Positions 1-7,070 of a stretch of 18,087 nt of DNA are shown here, one piece after another. The stretch's first letter is position 1. Each line of letters begins with the position of its first letter. The DNA is from Deferribacteres bacterium (GTDB lineage Bacteria; Thermosulfidibacterota; Thermosulfidibacteria; Thermosulfidibacterales; Thermosulfidibacteraceae): positions 1 to 18,087 of the forward strand of contig JAADEW010000084.1 of NCBI GenBank assembly GCA_013153205.1. Direction: 5' to 3'. The position numbers and the translations under genes are program-made. The notes below the pieces were generated by a model, which ran no database searches, was not told the origin of the DNA, and was given only the letters and a program-made list of their open reading frames with translations.

Positions 1-1389
1 ACAGGCCATCTTCACATAGGTGGTGCAAGAACCGCTATATTCAACTGGCTTTTTGCGAGGCACAACAAGGGCAGGTTCGTTTTGAGAATAGAGGACACCG
101 ATAGAACCAGGTCAACGGATGAGGCTATAGAGGAGATACTGGAGGCTCTGTCTTGGCTGGGTCTTGACTGGGACGAGGGCCCTTACAGACAGACGGAGAG
201 AATGGACATTTACAGGAAAGAGGCGGAGAGGCTCGTTGCCGAGGGAAAGGCTTATTACTGCTACTGCACTCCGGAGGAGCTTGAGAAGATAAGGGAGGAG
301 TCCAGAGAAAAGTTTGGAGTCCCCAAGTATGACGGAAGGTGCAGAAACAGAACCGAACCGAGAGAAGGGGTTAAGCCCGTTATAAGGTTTAAAGCCAATC
401 TGGAAGGGGAGACGGTCTTTAACGACCTGATAAAAGGGGAAATACGCTATCCCAACAGCCAGCTTGACGACTTCATCATAGTCCGTTCCGACGGCACGCC
501 TACCTATAACTTCGTGGTGGTGGTGGACGATGCCCTTATGGGCATAACCCATGTGATAAGGGGGGACGACCATCTGAACAACACTCCCAAACAGATACAG
601 CTTTATCAGGCTTTAGGGTATGAGATACCGGCTTTTGCCCATGTTCCCATGATACTCGGTCCAGATAAGGCAAAGCTGAGCAAAAGACACGGAGCTACCA
701 GCGTGCTCGCTTACAGGGACGAGGGGTATCTCCCCGAGGCGCTGTTCAACTTCCTCGTTCGTCTCGGGTGGTCTCACGGCGACAGGGAGATATTCTCAAA
801 GGAGGAGCTGATAGAGCTTTTCACCCTCGAAGGGGTGGGTAGGTCTCCTGCGGTTTTCAATCCCGATAAGCTTTTGTGGCTTAATCACCACTACATAAAG
901 ACCTATCCCGTGGATAGGCTTGCGGAACTGCTGAAGGAGTTTCTGGTAAAGGAGGGCATTATGGAGGATGCTTCCTCCATTGACGATGATTGGCTGAAAG
1001 AGGTGGTGGTGGCTTTCAGAGAGCGTTCAAAGACCCTGAAGGAGATGGCTCATTCCTGCGCCTTTCTGTTTAAAGCCCCGGAGGAATACGACCCCAGGGG
1101 AGTTAAAAAGTTTTTCAAGAAAGAGGTGGCGGATTACCTTGATGCCGTGGCGTCCGAGCTTGAGAGGCTGGACGAGTTTACCCCTGAGGGGATAGAGGAG
1201 GCTTTTAAAAAGGTGCTGGATGAGCTTGGAATAAAGCTGAAAGCCGTGGCACAGCCCGTGAGAATCGCCATTACGGGAAGGACGGTAAGCCCCGGACTGC
1301 ACGAGATAATTTATCTCGTGGGGAAAGAGGAGAGCGTCAGGAGAATAAGAAAAGCGGCGGATTACATAAGAAAAATGGAGGAGGTGTGA
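1..1389 (+). CDS. gltX: Glutamyl-tRNA synthetase (5' end outside window)
   Basis: This enzyme charges tRNA-Glu (in many bacteria also tRNA-Gln) with glutamate in the cytoplasm, using ATP. The reading frame is open from base 1, and the first visible residues, [10 protein letters not shown], are the class I 'HIGH' signature that normally lies about ten residues from the N-terminus. Only a few codons should therefore be missing. The KMSKS equivalent is KLSKRHG at 673-693. The zinc-site region has CYC and a later YDGRC, but the residue matching the fourth ligand (His in E. coli) is Asn. The C-terminal helical anticodon-binding domain is present and ends in a charged tail. The stop is followed after one base by the next gene, whose ribosome binding site (GGAGGTG) lies in the last gltX codons, so the two are probably co-transcribed. 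The promoter is outside the window. Confidence 0.96.
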   Translation, partial: TGHLHIGGARTAIFNWLFARHNKGRFVLRIEDTDRTRSTDEAIEEILEALSWLGLDWDEGPYRQTERMDIYRKEAERLVAEGKAYYCYCTPEELEKIREESREKFGVPKYDGRCRNRTEPREGVKPVIRFKANLEGETVFNDLIKGEIRYPNSQLDDFIIVRSDGTPTYNFVVVVDDALMGITHVIRGDDHLNNTPKQIQLYQALGYEIPAFAHVPMILGPDKAKLSKRHGATSVLAYRDEGYLPEALFNFLVRLGWSHGDREIFSKEELIELFTLEGVGRSPAVFNPDKLLWLNHHYIKTYPVDRLAELLKEFLVKEGIMEDASSIDDDWLKEVVVAFRERSKTLKEMAHSCAFLFKAPEEYDPRGVKKFFKKEVADYLDAVASELERLDEFTPEGIEEAFKKVLDELGIKLKAVAQPVRIAITGRTVSPGLHEIIYLVGKEESVRRIRKAADYIRKMEEV

Positions 1390-1390
1390 G

Positions 1391-1954
1391 ATGGACTTTT
1401 TTGAGGTGATAAAGACGAGAAGGAGCGTGAGAAGATTTAAGGAAGACCCCGTGCCCGACGAGCTTATAGAGAAGATTCTGGAGGCAGTCAAGTGGGCTCC
1501 TTCCTGGAGTAATACCCAGTGCTGGGAGATTATAGTGGTTAAGGACCCGGAGCTTAAGAAGAAGATACAGGAGGCTATACCTGAGATAAACCCTGCCTAC
1601 AAGGGGGTGGGGCAGGCACCTGTTCTTCTCGTTGGGGCGGCTAAAAGAGGGGTTTCCGGTTATTATCAGGGGGAGATGAGCACCGACAAGGGGGACTGGT
1701 ATATGTTTGACATGGGCATAGCTCTGGAGCACGCCGCTTTGGCGGCTCATGCCCTGGGTCTCGGCACCGTTCACATCGGACTTTTTGACCACAAAAAGGT
1801 GGCGGAGCTTCTGGACATTCCCGAAGGATACGAGGTGGTGGAGATACTTCCCATAGGCTATCCTGCCCGTGCCTCTAAGGCGCCAAAGAGAAGGGAGATA
1901 AGCGAGTTCACCCATCTCAACAAGTTCGGCAATCCCTGGAGAAAAGAGGAATGA
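1391..1954 (+). CDS. Nitroreductase-family FMN oxidoreductase
   Basis: A 187-residue single-domain member of the nitroreductase family, which uses FMN and NAD(P)H to reduce nitro compounds, quinones or other small acceptors. The N-terminal TRRSVRRF stretch (residues 9-16) is the usual FMN phosphate-binding motif. The segment [12 protein letters not shown] (about residues 35-46) corresponds to the flavin-contacting loop. The [10 protein letters not shown] region and the final ILPIGYPA strand are also typical. The length fits the small members of the family. The true substrate cannot be read from sequence. The gene follows gltX by one base and overlaps the downstream cupin gene by ATGA, so it sits in the middle of an operon. 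ATG 1391 has GGAGGTG a few bases upstream, inside gltX. Confidence 0.88.
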   Translation: MDFFEVIKTRRSVRRFKEDPVPDELIEKILEAVKWAPSWSNTQCWEIIVVKDPELKKKIQEAIPEINPAYKGVGQAPVLLVGAAKRGVSGYYQGEMSTDKGDWYMFDMGIALEHAALAAHALGLGTVHIGLFDHKKVAELLDIPEGYEVVEILPIGYPARASKAPKRREISEFTHLNKFGNPWRKEE

Positions 1955-2274
1955 CCTTTTATAAGTGGAGCGAGCTCATACCGAAACTGCCCAAAAAAGG
2001 GATAAAGATGAAGGTTGTGACCGGTGAAAGGGTGCAGATGGTCCTTTTTGAGATAGAACCGAATGTTGAGTTTCCTGAGCATTCCCATCCTCACGAGCAG
2101 ATGGGCACAGTCCTTGAGGGGAAAATCCTGCTTAAAGTGGGTGATGAGGAAAAGGTTCTGGAGGCGGGGGATGTTTACATCGCCCCGCCCAATGTTAAAC
2201 ACTCGGCAAAAACCTTTGATGAAAGAGCCGTGGTTCTGGATGTGTTTTCACCTCCCAGACAGGAGTATAAGTAG
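1951..2274 (+). CDS. Small single-domain cupin protein
   Basis: A 107-residue protein that is essentially one cupin beta-barrel. Motif 1 is [14 protein letters not shown], giving probable metal ligands His44, His46 and Gln50. Motif 2 supplies His84 in PPNVKHSAK. Such proteins bind a divalent metal and act as small isomerases, dioxygenases or ligand-binding modules; the sequence does not say which. The start overlaps the stop of the nitroreductase gene (ATGA), so translation is probably coupled and the two products may act on related small molecules. The last sense codon and the stop codon form part of the 5' arm of a terminator hairpin, so this is the end of the operon. Confidence 0.85.
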   Translation: MTFYKWSELIPKLPKKGIKMKVVTGERVQMVLFEIEPNVEFPEHSHPHEQMGTVLEGKILLKVGDEEKVLEAGDVYIAPPNVKHSAKTFDERAVVLDVFSPPRQEYK

Positions 2275-2312
2275 CCCCATCCCTTAAATTGACAAGGCTA
2301 CTTCTTTTTTTT
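2269..2312 (+). terminator. Intrinsic terminator of the gltX-nitroreductase-cupin operon
   Basis: AAGTAGCC (2269-2276) and GGCTACTT (2296-2303) form a perfect 8-bp stem around a 19-nt loop. One C and a run of eight T follow (2305-2312). The 5' arm contains the last codon and the stop of the cupin gene. The loop is longer than usual and the stem is only half G+C, so efficiency may be moderate. Confidence 0.7.
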
Positions 2313-2317
2313 ATCCT
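2289..2317 (+). promoter_or_regulatory. Probable sigma70-type promoter for ilvE-fmdB-xthA
   Basis: A perfect TTGACA (-35) at 2289-2294 is followed by a 17-bp spacer and TATCCT (-10, 4 of 6 matches) at 2312-2317. Transcription would start near 2324, leaving a leader of about 33 nt before the ilvE start. The -35 box lies in the loop of the upstream terminator and the spacer contains its T-run, so the two elements share DNA. Confidence 0.55.
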
Positions 2318-2356
2318 CAACCAAAAATTGCGTTTATCAAAATTTGGAGGGTGCCT

Positions 2357-3274
2357 ATGTCTATAAGGGCGGATTATATCTGGTTTAACGGAAAGCTGAT
2401 TCCGTGGGACGAAGCTAATGTCCACCTTTTAACCCACACACTTCACTATGGGCTAGGTGTGTTTGAGGGCGTGAGATGCTATGATACCAAAAAGGGTCCC
2501 GCTATCTTCAGGCACGGGGAGCACATTGAGCGCCTTTTCAACTCCGCCAAGATTGTTCACATGAAAATACCTTACACCTTTGAGGAGATAAGAAAAGCCA
2601 CCTTTGAAACCATAAAAGCCAACAACCTTACCGAATGCTACATCCGTCCCATAGCCTTTTACGGCGAGGGTGCCATGGGGCTTAATCCCCTTAACAACGA
2701 GGTGAATGTGGCTATTATCTGCTGGGAATGGGGGGCTTACCTTGGAGAGGAGGGCCTTAAGAAAGGCATTCGCTGTAAGATTTCCTCCTTCAACAGGCAC
2801 CACGTGAACATTGCCATGACCAAGGCAAAGATATGCGGCAACTATGTCAACTCCCAGCTTGCCAAGATGGAAGCGCTCCTTGACGGGTATGACGAAGCCC
2901 TTATGCTTGACCCTGACGGAACGGTTGCCGAAGGAAGCGGAGAGAATATATTTATTGTGAGGAAGGGAGTGATAAAAACGCCCCCTGCGGTTGGGATACT
3001 TGAGGGCATCACCAGGGATTCAGTCATGAGGATAGCCGAGGATTTGGGCTTTGACATAAAAGAGGAGAAGATATCAAGAGACGAGCTTTACATAGCCGAT
3101 GAGGTGTTTTTGTGCGGCACTGCCGCTGAGATTACTCCCGTTAGGGAGGTTGACAGGAGAACCATAGGGCTTGGCAGACCGGGTCCCGTAACCACCAAGC
3201 TGCAGGAGATATTCTTCAGAGTAGTGAGGGGAGAGGAGGAGAAATACGAGCACTGGCTGGATTACGTGGAATAG
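2357..3274 (+). CDS. ilvE: Branched-chain amino acid aminotransferase
   Basis: This PLP enzyme of fold type IV transfers the amino group between glutamate and the 2-oxo acids of valine, leucine and isoleucine, the last step of their synthesis. The 305-residue length is standard. The N-terminus [20 protein letters not shown] and the [11 protein letters not shown] segment (about residues 30-40) are typical. The catalytic lysine is Lys158 in [10 protein letters not shown]. The PLP-contacting EGSGEN motif lies at 192-197, and the C-terminus carries the GTAAEITPV segment. I chose ATG 2357 because GGAGG (2346-2350) sits six bases upstream; an in-frame GTG at 2351 would leave no room for the ribosome binding site. 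A D-amino-acid or aminodeoxychorismate enzyme of the same fold is less likely given the length and EGSGEN context. The fmdB gene follows after ten bases. Confidence 0.94.
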   Translation: MSIRADYIWFNGKLIPWDEANVHLLTHTLHYGLGVFEGVRCYDTKKGPAIFRHGEHIERLFNSAKIVHMKIPYTFEEIRKATFETIKANNLTECYIRPIAFYGEGAMGLNPLNNEVNVAIICWEWGAYLGEEGLKKGIRCKISSFNRHHVNIAMTKAKICGNYVNSQLAKMEALLDGYDEALMLDPDGTVAEGSGENIFIVRKGVIKTPPAVGILEGITRDSVMRIAEDLGFDIKEEKISRDELYIADEVFLCGTAAEITPVREVDRRTIGLGRPGPVTTKLQEIFFRVVRGEEEKYEHWLDYVE

Positions 3275-3284
3275 GAGGTGAGAG

Positions 3285-3557
3285 ATGCCCATATACGAGT
3301 ATAAGTGCACGAGCTGTGGGTATAGATTTGAAAAACTGCAGTCTTTTCACGACGAACCGGTGAAGGTCTGTCCCAAGTGTGGTGGAGAGGTTAAGAAGCT
3401 CATATCCCGCAGTTCCTTTATACTTAAGGGAAGCGGCTGGTATGTGACGGACTATGCGAGAAAAGACGGCGGGAATACGGGTTCTTCCTCTGATTCTTCC
3501 GGTTCGTCCAAAGGCTGTTCAACTTGCTCGTCCAAAAACTGCTCAAGCTGTAGCTGA
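3285..3557 (+). CDS. FmdB-type zinc ribbon protein with Cys/Ser-rich tail
   Basis: A 90-residue protein beginning [12 protein letters not shown], the hallmark of the FmdB/CxxC_CXXC_SSSS regulatory-protein family. Cys8/Cys11 and Cys29/Cys32 form the zinc ribbon. After about residue 62 the protein becomes a low-complexity Gly/Ser stretch ending in two further CxxC pairs (Cys78/81 and Cys86/89). Such tails occur in the family, but their role is unknown. FmdB was first noted next to formamidase genes as a putative regulator; no biochemical role is firmly established. A strong ribosome binding site (AGGAGGTG, 3273-3280) overlaps the ilvE stop. The stop of this gene overlaps the xthA start (TGATG), so it is in the middle of an operon. 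Confidence 0.88.
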   Translation: MPIYEYKCTSCGYRFEKLQSFHDEPVKVCPKCGGEVKKLISRSSFILKGSGWYVTDYARKDGGNTGSSSDSSGSSKGCSTCSSKNCSSCS

Positions 3558-4327
3558 TGAAGGTTTCCACATTTAACGTAAACTCCATAAGGTCAAGACT
3601 GCACATAGTCCTGCCTTATCTGGAAGAGGAGAGGCCTGATGTTCTCTGTCTGCAGGAGACCAAGGTTTCTGACGACAAGTTTCCGAAAGATGTCTTTGAG
3701 GAGAGGGGATACAGGGTCTTTCACAGCGGTGACAAAAGGCTTTCGGGCGTTGCCGTTGTGACCAGTCTTGAGCCGAAAGAAGTCCAGTTCGGCTTTGACG
3801 ACGGCACGGAAAAGGACAGGCTTGCATTTTTGAGGTTTAAAGACTTTTCTCTCATCAACCTTTACGTGCCCCAGGGTAGAAAACCTGACCACCCTGAATT
3901 TCAGCACAAACTTGAGTTCTTTGAGAAACTGCTGGATTTTATCAAAAGCCGCTTCAGCCCCGAGGACAATCTCATAATCTGCGGGGACCTCAATGTGGCT
4001 CCCACTCCCATTGATGTCCACACTCCGGAAAGGCTCAAAGGCCATGTCTGCTTTCGGGAGGAGGTCTGGGAGGCGTTTAAAAAGCTTACCGATTGGGGGC
4101 TGGTTGACCTCTTCAGGCTTCACCACCCCGATGAACCGGGACACTACACCTTTTTTGACTACAGGGTAAGAGACGCCGTCAAAAGGGGGCTGGGCTGGAG
4201 GGTTGACCACATACTTGCCACAAAACCTCTGGCTGAGCGGTGTGAGAGCTGTTATGTGGACATGAAGCCCCGCCTCAAGGAGAAGCCTTCCGACCACACT
4301 CCGCTGGTTGCCGTTTTCAGGGATTAG
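3557..4327 (+). CDS. xthA: Exodeoxyribonuclease III / AP endonuclease
   Basis: A 256-residue member of the exonuclease III (EEP) family, which cuts DNA at abasic sites and removes 3'-blocking groups in base-excision repair. All catalytic landmarks are visible: Asn7 in FNVNSIR, Glu34 in LQETKV, Tyr103 in NLYVPQG, Asp144 and Asn146 in GDLNVAP, Asp217 in WRVDHIL, and Asp246-His247 in KPSDHTPL. The length matches bacterial ExoIII. The start ATG overlaps the stop of the preceding fmdB-like gene, which suggests translational coupling. The last 11 bases overlap the end of the converging rlmB gene, leaving no room for a conventional terminator. Confidence 0.95.
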   Translation: MKVSTFNVNSIRSRLHIVLPYLEEERPDVLCLQETKVSDDKFPKDVFEERGYRVFHSGDKRLSGVAVVTSLEPKEVQFGFDDGTEKDRLAFLRFKDFSLINLYVPQGRKPDHPEFQHKLEFFEKLLDFIKSRFSPEDNLIICGDLNVAPTPIDVHTPERLKGHVCFREEVWEAFKKLTDWGLVDLFRLHHPDEPGHYTFFDYRVRDAVKRGLGWRVDHILATKPLAERCESCYVDMKPRLKEKPSDHTPLVAVFRD

Positions 4328-5030
4328 CCTTCAACTGCCACACGGCAACAGCCGTAGCCGCGGATACATTTAAGGAAGGGGTTTTCCCATATCCGGGTAT
4401 GCTCACCACCTCGTCTGAAAGCGAAATCAGCCGGGGGTCTATCCCTTTTCCCTCGGAACCCACCACAAGGGCTGTGGGAGGCTTGAGTTTGGCTTCCCTT
4501 ATGTCCTTTCCGCCGGTTTCCACGGAGATTATTTTTCCGCCCATTGATTTAAAGTGGGCAAGGCTTTCCTCAATCTCTGCCGTTTTTGCAACCATGAGGT
4601 GGAGTATTGCTCCCGATGACGATTTGACCACCACCTCGTTTATGGGAGAGCTCTCTTTTTCCGGAAGAAGGAGCCCTTTTCCGCCGAAAAACTCAACGGT
4701 TCTCGCTATTGCTCCCACATTCTGGGGCTCCGTTATTCTGTCAAGAACCACGAAAAAGCTCTTCTCTTCCAGGGTTTCTCTGAAGAGTGTTTCTGCAGGC
4801 ACATACTCTATTGGGGAAAGTAGCACCACAATTCCCTGATGCTTGTGGGTGCCGGAAAGCTTTTTTAACTGCTGTTTTTTTGCCCACTGAAAGTCAATCC
4901 CTTTTTTCTTGAGGTTTTCTATAAACTCCGGCTCAAAAAAGTGTCCATACTGAAGATAGACTTTTTCAATCCTTCTGCTGGACTTGAGTGCTTCTTCTGC
5001 GGCATTTTTGCCGTAGATTACCAGATTCAT
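4317..5030 (-). CDS. rlmB: SpoU/TrmH-family 23S rRNA 2'-O-methyltransferase
   Basis: This SPOUT (trefoil-knot) enzyme methylates a ribose 2'-OH with S-adenosylmethionine; RlmB modifies G2251 of 23S rRNA. The N-terminal substrate-binding domain starts LVIYGKNAAEEAL, and LSGTHKHQGIVV is typical of RlmB. The three SpoU motifs are ITEPQNVGAIAR (99-110), GSEGKGI (191-197) and IPGYGKTPSLNVSAA (211-225). I chose ATG 5030 because it overlaps the porB stop (ATGA) and has AAGGAG nine bases upstream. A start nine codons earlier at 5057 is possible, but it would lie deeper inside porB. The resulting 237 residues are close to the family's usual length. Co-transcription with porAB looks incidental. The general TrmH/RlmB family is certain; the exact target is inferred. 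Confidence 0.9.
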   Translation of the reverse strand: MNLVIYGKNAAEEALKSSRRIEKVYLQYGHFFEPEFIENLKKKGIDFQWAKKQQLKKLSGTHKHQGIVVLLSPIEYVPAETLFRETLEEKSFFVVLDRITEPQNVGAIARTVEFFGGKGLLLPEKESSPINEVVVKSSSGAILHLMVAKTAEIEESLAHFKSMGGKIISVETGGKDIREAKLKPPTALVVGSEGKGIDPRLISLSDEVVSIPGYGKTPSLNVSAATAVAVWQLKANP

Positions 5031-5887
5031 GCCTCTTCTCTCCTTAACCTTTCCCACCTCTGCCTGACGAGCTCTTCTATCTCCCTTACATCTTTTTCCG
5101 TGAGGGCGGCAAACCTCTTTTGCGGGGCTATGTAGTCTTTCACCGGAATGAAGCTGGGTTGGTGTGTGATACTCAATTTGCCTTTTTCTATCTCCAGAAG
5201 CGGAAAGAGTCCGCTTTCAACGGCAAGCCTTGATATCAAAACGGTTTCGCTCTCCTTTATTCCCCAGCCGGGACAGCAGGGAGAAAGAACCAGTATAAAC
5301 CTGAACCCCCTGATTTCTTTTGCTTTTTTAAACTTTCTTATCATATCTTCCGGATATGCCACGGTGGCTGTGGCGATGTAGGGTATTCTGTGGGCTTTCA
5401 TCACCTCTATTATCTCTTTTTTGTGCTTCCTCTTTCCGTAAGGCGTGGTGGTGGTCCATGCCCCGTATGGAGTTGAAGAGCTTCTCTGTATCCCCGTGTT
5501 CATGTAGGCTTCGTTGTCGTAGCACACGTATATGATGTCTTCGTCTCTTTCTGCGGCGGCGGAAAGAGATGCGAATCCTATGTCGTAGGTTGAGCCATCT
5601 CCTGCCCAGACCATTACCGTCACCTCTTTCTGCCCCAGGGCGTCAAGTGCGGCTCTTATCCCTGCGGCGATGCTGGGCGCCACTTCAAAGGTTGAGTGAA
5701 TAACCGGAACTTTGAGGGTTGTATCGGGATGCCTTCCAACGATGATGCTCCAGCAGCTTGCGGGTATCACCACCCGCAGTTTTTCTCCCAGCGCCTTTGT
5801 GGCAAGCTTCATGGCTAAAGCGGCTCCGCATCCGGCACAGGCGAGGTGTCCCGGCTCCATCTGCTCTTTGAGCCTTTTCAGCTCCAA
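5027..5887 (-). CDS. porB: 2-oxoacid (probably pyruvate):ferredoxin oxidoreductase, beta subunit
   Basis: The thiamine-diphosphate-binding subunit of a multi-subunit pyruvate:ferredoxin oxidoreductase, which interconverts pyruvate, CoA and oxidised ferredoxin with acetyl-CoA, CO2 and reduced ferredoxin. The [4Fe-4S] ligands are expected to be Cys17 and Cys20 (CAGCG), Cys45 and one of Cys204/205 (SPCCPGW). The TPP motif runs from GDG (96-98) to Asn125 in CYDNEAYMNTG. Length 286 is normal. The chosen start is TTG 5887 (10-bp overlap with porA, GGGGTGG just upstream). An ATG at 5860, nine codons later, is the alternative, but it lacks a good ribosome binding site and would leave little sequence before the Cys motif. 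Pyruvate is the best guess; other 2-oxo acids cannot be excluded. Confidence 0.92.
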   Translation of the reverse strand: MELKRLKEQMEPGHLACAGCGAALAMKLATKALGEKLRVVIPASCWSIIVGRHPDTTLKVPVIHSTFEVAPSIAAGIRAALDALGQKEVTVMVWAGDGSTYDIGFASLSAAAERDEDIIYVCYDNEAYMNTGIQRSSSTPYGAWTTTTPYGKRKHKKEIIEVMKAHRIPYIATATVAYPEDMIRKFKKAKEIRGFRFILVLSPCCPGWGIKESETVLISRLAVESGLFPLLEIEKGKLSITHQPSFIPVKDYIAPQKRFAALTEKDVREIEELVRQRWERLRREEA

Positions 5888-7002
5888 ATCACCACCCCTT
5901 CCGGGATTTTACTGGCTTTTTCGTAAACGGCGGCTATCTCTTCCGGTGTTATGTCCTTGCCGCCCATGGAGATAACACAACATTGAACGGGACAGGCACC
6001 ACCCAGAGCGCTTCTTATCTCCTGAGAGAATATGCCTTCCGCCCCGTAGGAGACTGCTCTGTCAAGGACTATCACCTTTTCAAAGGGCGCGCAGATTTCC
6101 CTGATGTCGTCATAGGGAAAGGGCCTGAACAGCCTCAGCTTCACCAGCCCCACCTTTTCGTTCTTAAATAGATTGTCCAGGGCATACTTTACCGTATCTG
6201 ATACGGCTCCTGCGGTTATGAAAGCCGCTTTTGCCCCCTCAGTGTTATAGGTTTCCACCGCGCGGTAGCCCCTTCGGGTTATTTCCTCCCATCTTTTGAA
6301 AGCGCTTTTCCACGCCTTTAGAGCCTTCTGGTGGTCTTTGAACAGGTCGTATCTCTGCCTGTGGTATAGGTTTGGCTCTAATATGGGCCAGAGGGTAAAG
6401 GGGTCGTGGTGAGACAGCCTCAGCGGATAGTCAGGGGGTGGGAGGAACTCTTCAACTTCAGAAGGGGTTATGAGCTCTGTGGGCTCGGCAGTGTGCGAGA
6501 GTATAAATCCGTCAAGCCCTACCATAACGGGAAGGAATGTCCTTTCGGCTACAAGGTAGGATATGGGTATGAGGTCCATGGCTTCCTGAGCGGAGGAGGC
6601 AAAGACCTGCATCCACCCGGTATCTCTCTGGGATAGCATGTCCTGCTGGTCGCACCAGATGTTCCACGGCGCTCCCACCGCTCTGTTGGCTACTGCCATC
6701 ACCACGGGAAGCCTTCCCCCTGCCGTCCAGTGGAGCAGTTCGTGCATGTAGAGAAGCCCGTGGGACGATGTGGCGGTGAAAGCCCTTACTCCCTGAGCCG
6801 TGGCGCCGATTACCACGGCGATGGCGGATATCTCCGCCTCCACCCTGATGAACTTCGCCTTTATCTCACCCCTTTCGGAAAGCTCGGCGAGCTTCTCTAT
6901 TATGTGGGTCTGGGGCGTTATGGGATAGGCGGAGATGACATCCGGGTTTACCACCCTGACTGCGTGGGCTACGGCTTCTGCCCCTGTTATGACGGCTTTC
7001 AT
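5878..7002 (-). CDS. porA: 2-oxoacid (probably pyruvate):ferredoxin oxidoreductase, alpha subunit
   Basis: The alpha subunit pairs with PorB to form the pyruvate/CoA-binding core. YPITPQTH (residues 26-33), TSSHGLLYMHE, the VANRAVGAPWNIWCDQQDMLSQRDTGW stretch and PVMVGLDGFILSHTAEP are all characteristic of PorA. The C-terminal domain (transketolase-C like) is complete, for 374 residues in total. ATG 7002 is preferred because GGGGAG lies just upstream. An in-frame ATG at 7053 would add 17 residues unlike the family and would start upstream of the likely promoter. The gene is first in a porA-porB-rlmB operon and diverges from the glycoside hydrolase gene. The gamma and delta-like partners are not in this operon; they lie 2-4 kb away on the other strand. 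Confidence 0.93.
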   Translation of the reverse strand: MKAVITGAEAVAHAVRVVNPDVISAYPITPQTHIIEKLAELSERGEIKAKFIRVEAEISAIAVVIGATAQGVRAFTATSSHGLLYMHELLHWTAGGRLPVVMAVANRAVGAPWNIWCDQQDMLSQRDTGWMQVFASSAQEAMDLIPISYLVAERTFLPVMVGLDGFILSHTAEPTELITPSEVEEFLPPPDYPLRLSHHDPFTLWPILEPNLYHRQRYDLFKDHQKALKAWKSAFKRWEEITRRGYRAVETYNTEGAKAAFITAGAVSDTVKYALDNLFKNEKVGLVKLRLFRPFPYDDIREICAPFEKVIVLDRAVSYGAEGIFSQEIRSALGGACPVQCCVISMGGKDITPEEIAAVYEKASKIPEGVVIWS

Positions 7003-7017
7003 TTTCTCCCCTTTTGG

Positions 7018-7046
7018 ATTATATCCCGTTGATGAGGCTCCATCAA
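7018..7046 (-). promoter_or_regulatory. Promoter of the porA-porB-rlmB operon
   Basis: Read on the minus strand, TTGATG (-35, 7041-7046, 4 of 6 matches) and a perfect TATAAT (-10, 7018-7023) are separated by exactly 17 bp. Transcription should start near 7011, giving a leader of only about ten bases that contains the GGGGAG ribosome binding site. This is the best-matched promoter in the window. Confidence 0.7.
7029..7046. promoter_or_regulatory. 18-bp palindrome overlapping the porA promoter (possible operator)
   Basis: TTGATG-AGGCTC-CATCAA is a perfect 6-bp inverted repeat with a 6-bp centre. It covers the -35 box of the porA promoter and part of the spacer, a classic place for a repressor. 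The XRE-cupin regulator encoded nearby at 8431 is a candidate binder. This is an inference: I saw no second copy near that gene. Confidence 0.4.
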
Positions 7047-7051
7047 GAATC

Positions 7052-7068
7052 ACCCCCTTTAGGAGGGT
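7052..7068 (+). promoter_or_regulatory. Shine-Dalgarno of the GH8 gene inside a short hairpin
   Basis: ACCCCCTTTAGGAGGGT can fold with four base pairs, a bulged A, two more pairs and a TTTA loop. The AGGAGGG ribosome binding site (7061-7067) lies in the 3' arm, so the fold would hide it. The stem is short, and the complementarity could simply be chance C-richness. Confidence 0.3.
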
Positions 7069-7070
7069 AT

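Noticed and set aside
1003..1014. Runs of GTGGTGGTGG here and in several other genes, looking like a short tandem repeat
   Set aside because: They encode consecutive valines in core beta-strands with the favoured GTG codon, not a repeat array.
1337..1915. A 192-codon minus-strand frame across the gltX/nitroreductase junction
   Set aside because: It crosses two well-supported genes and their ribosome binding site, and the product looks like no known family.
3593..4297. A 234-codon minus-strand frame opposite xthA
   Set aside because: It is fully antisense to a gene with every ExoIII catalytic motif and has no domain signature of its own.
7003..7053. N-terminal extension of PorA to an ATG at 7053
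   Set aside because: The added residues do not resemble the family, and the frame would cover the -10 and -35 of the best promoter; ATG 7002 has its own ribosome binding site.
7014..7070. Upstream ATG for the GH8 gene
   Set aside because: It would place 19 residues before a well-formed signal peptide, and AGGAGGG at 7061-7067 points to ATG 7071.
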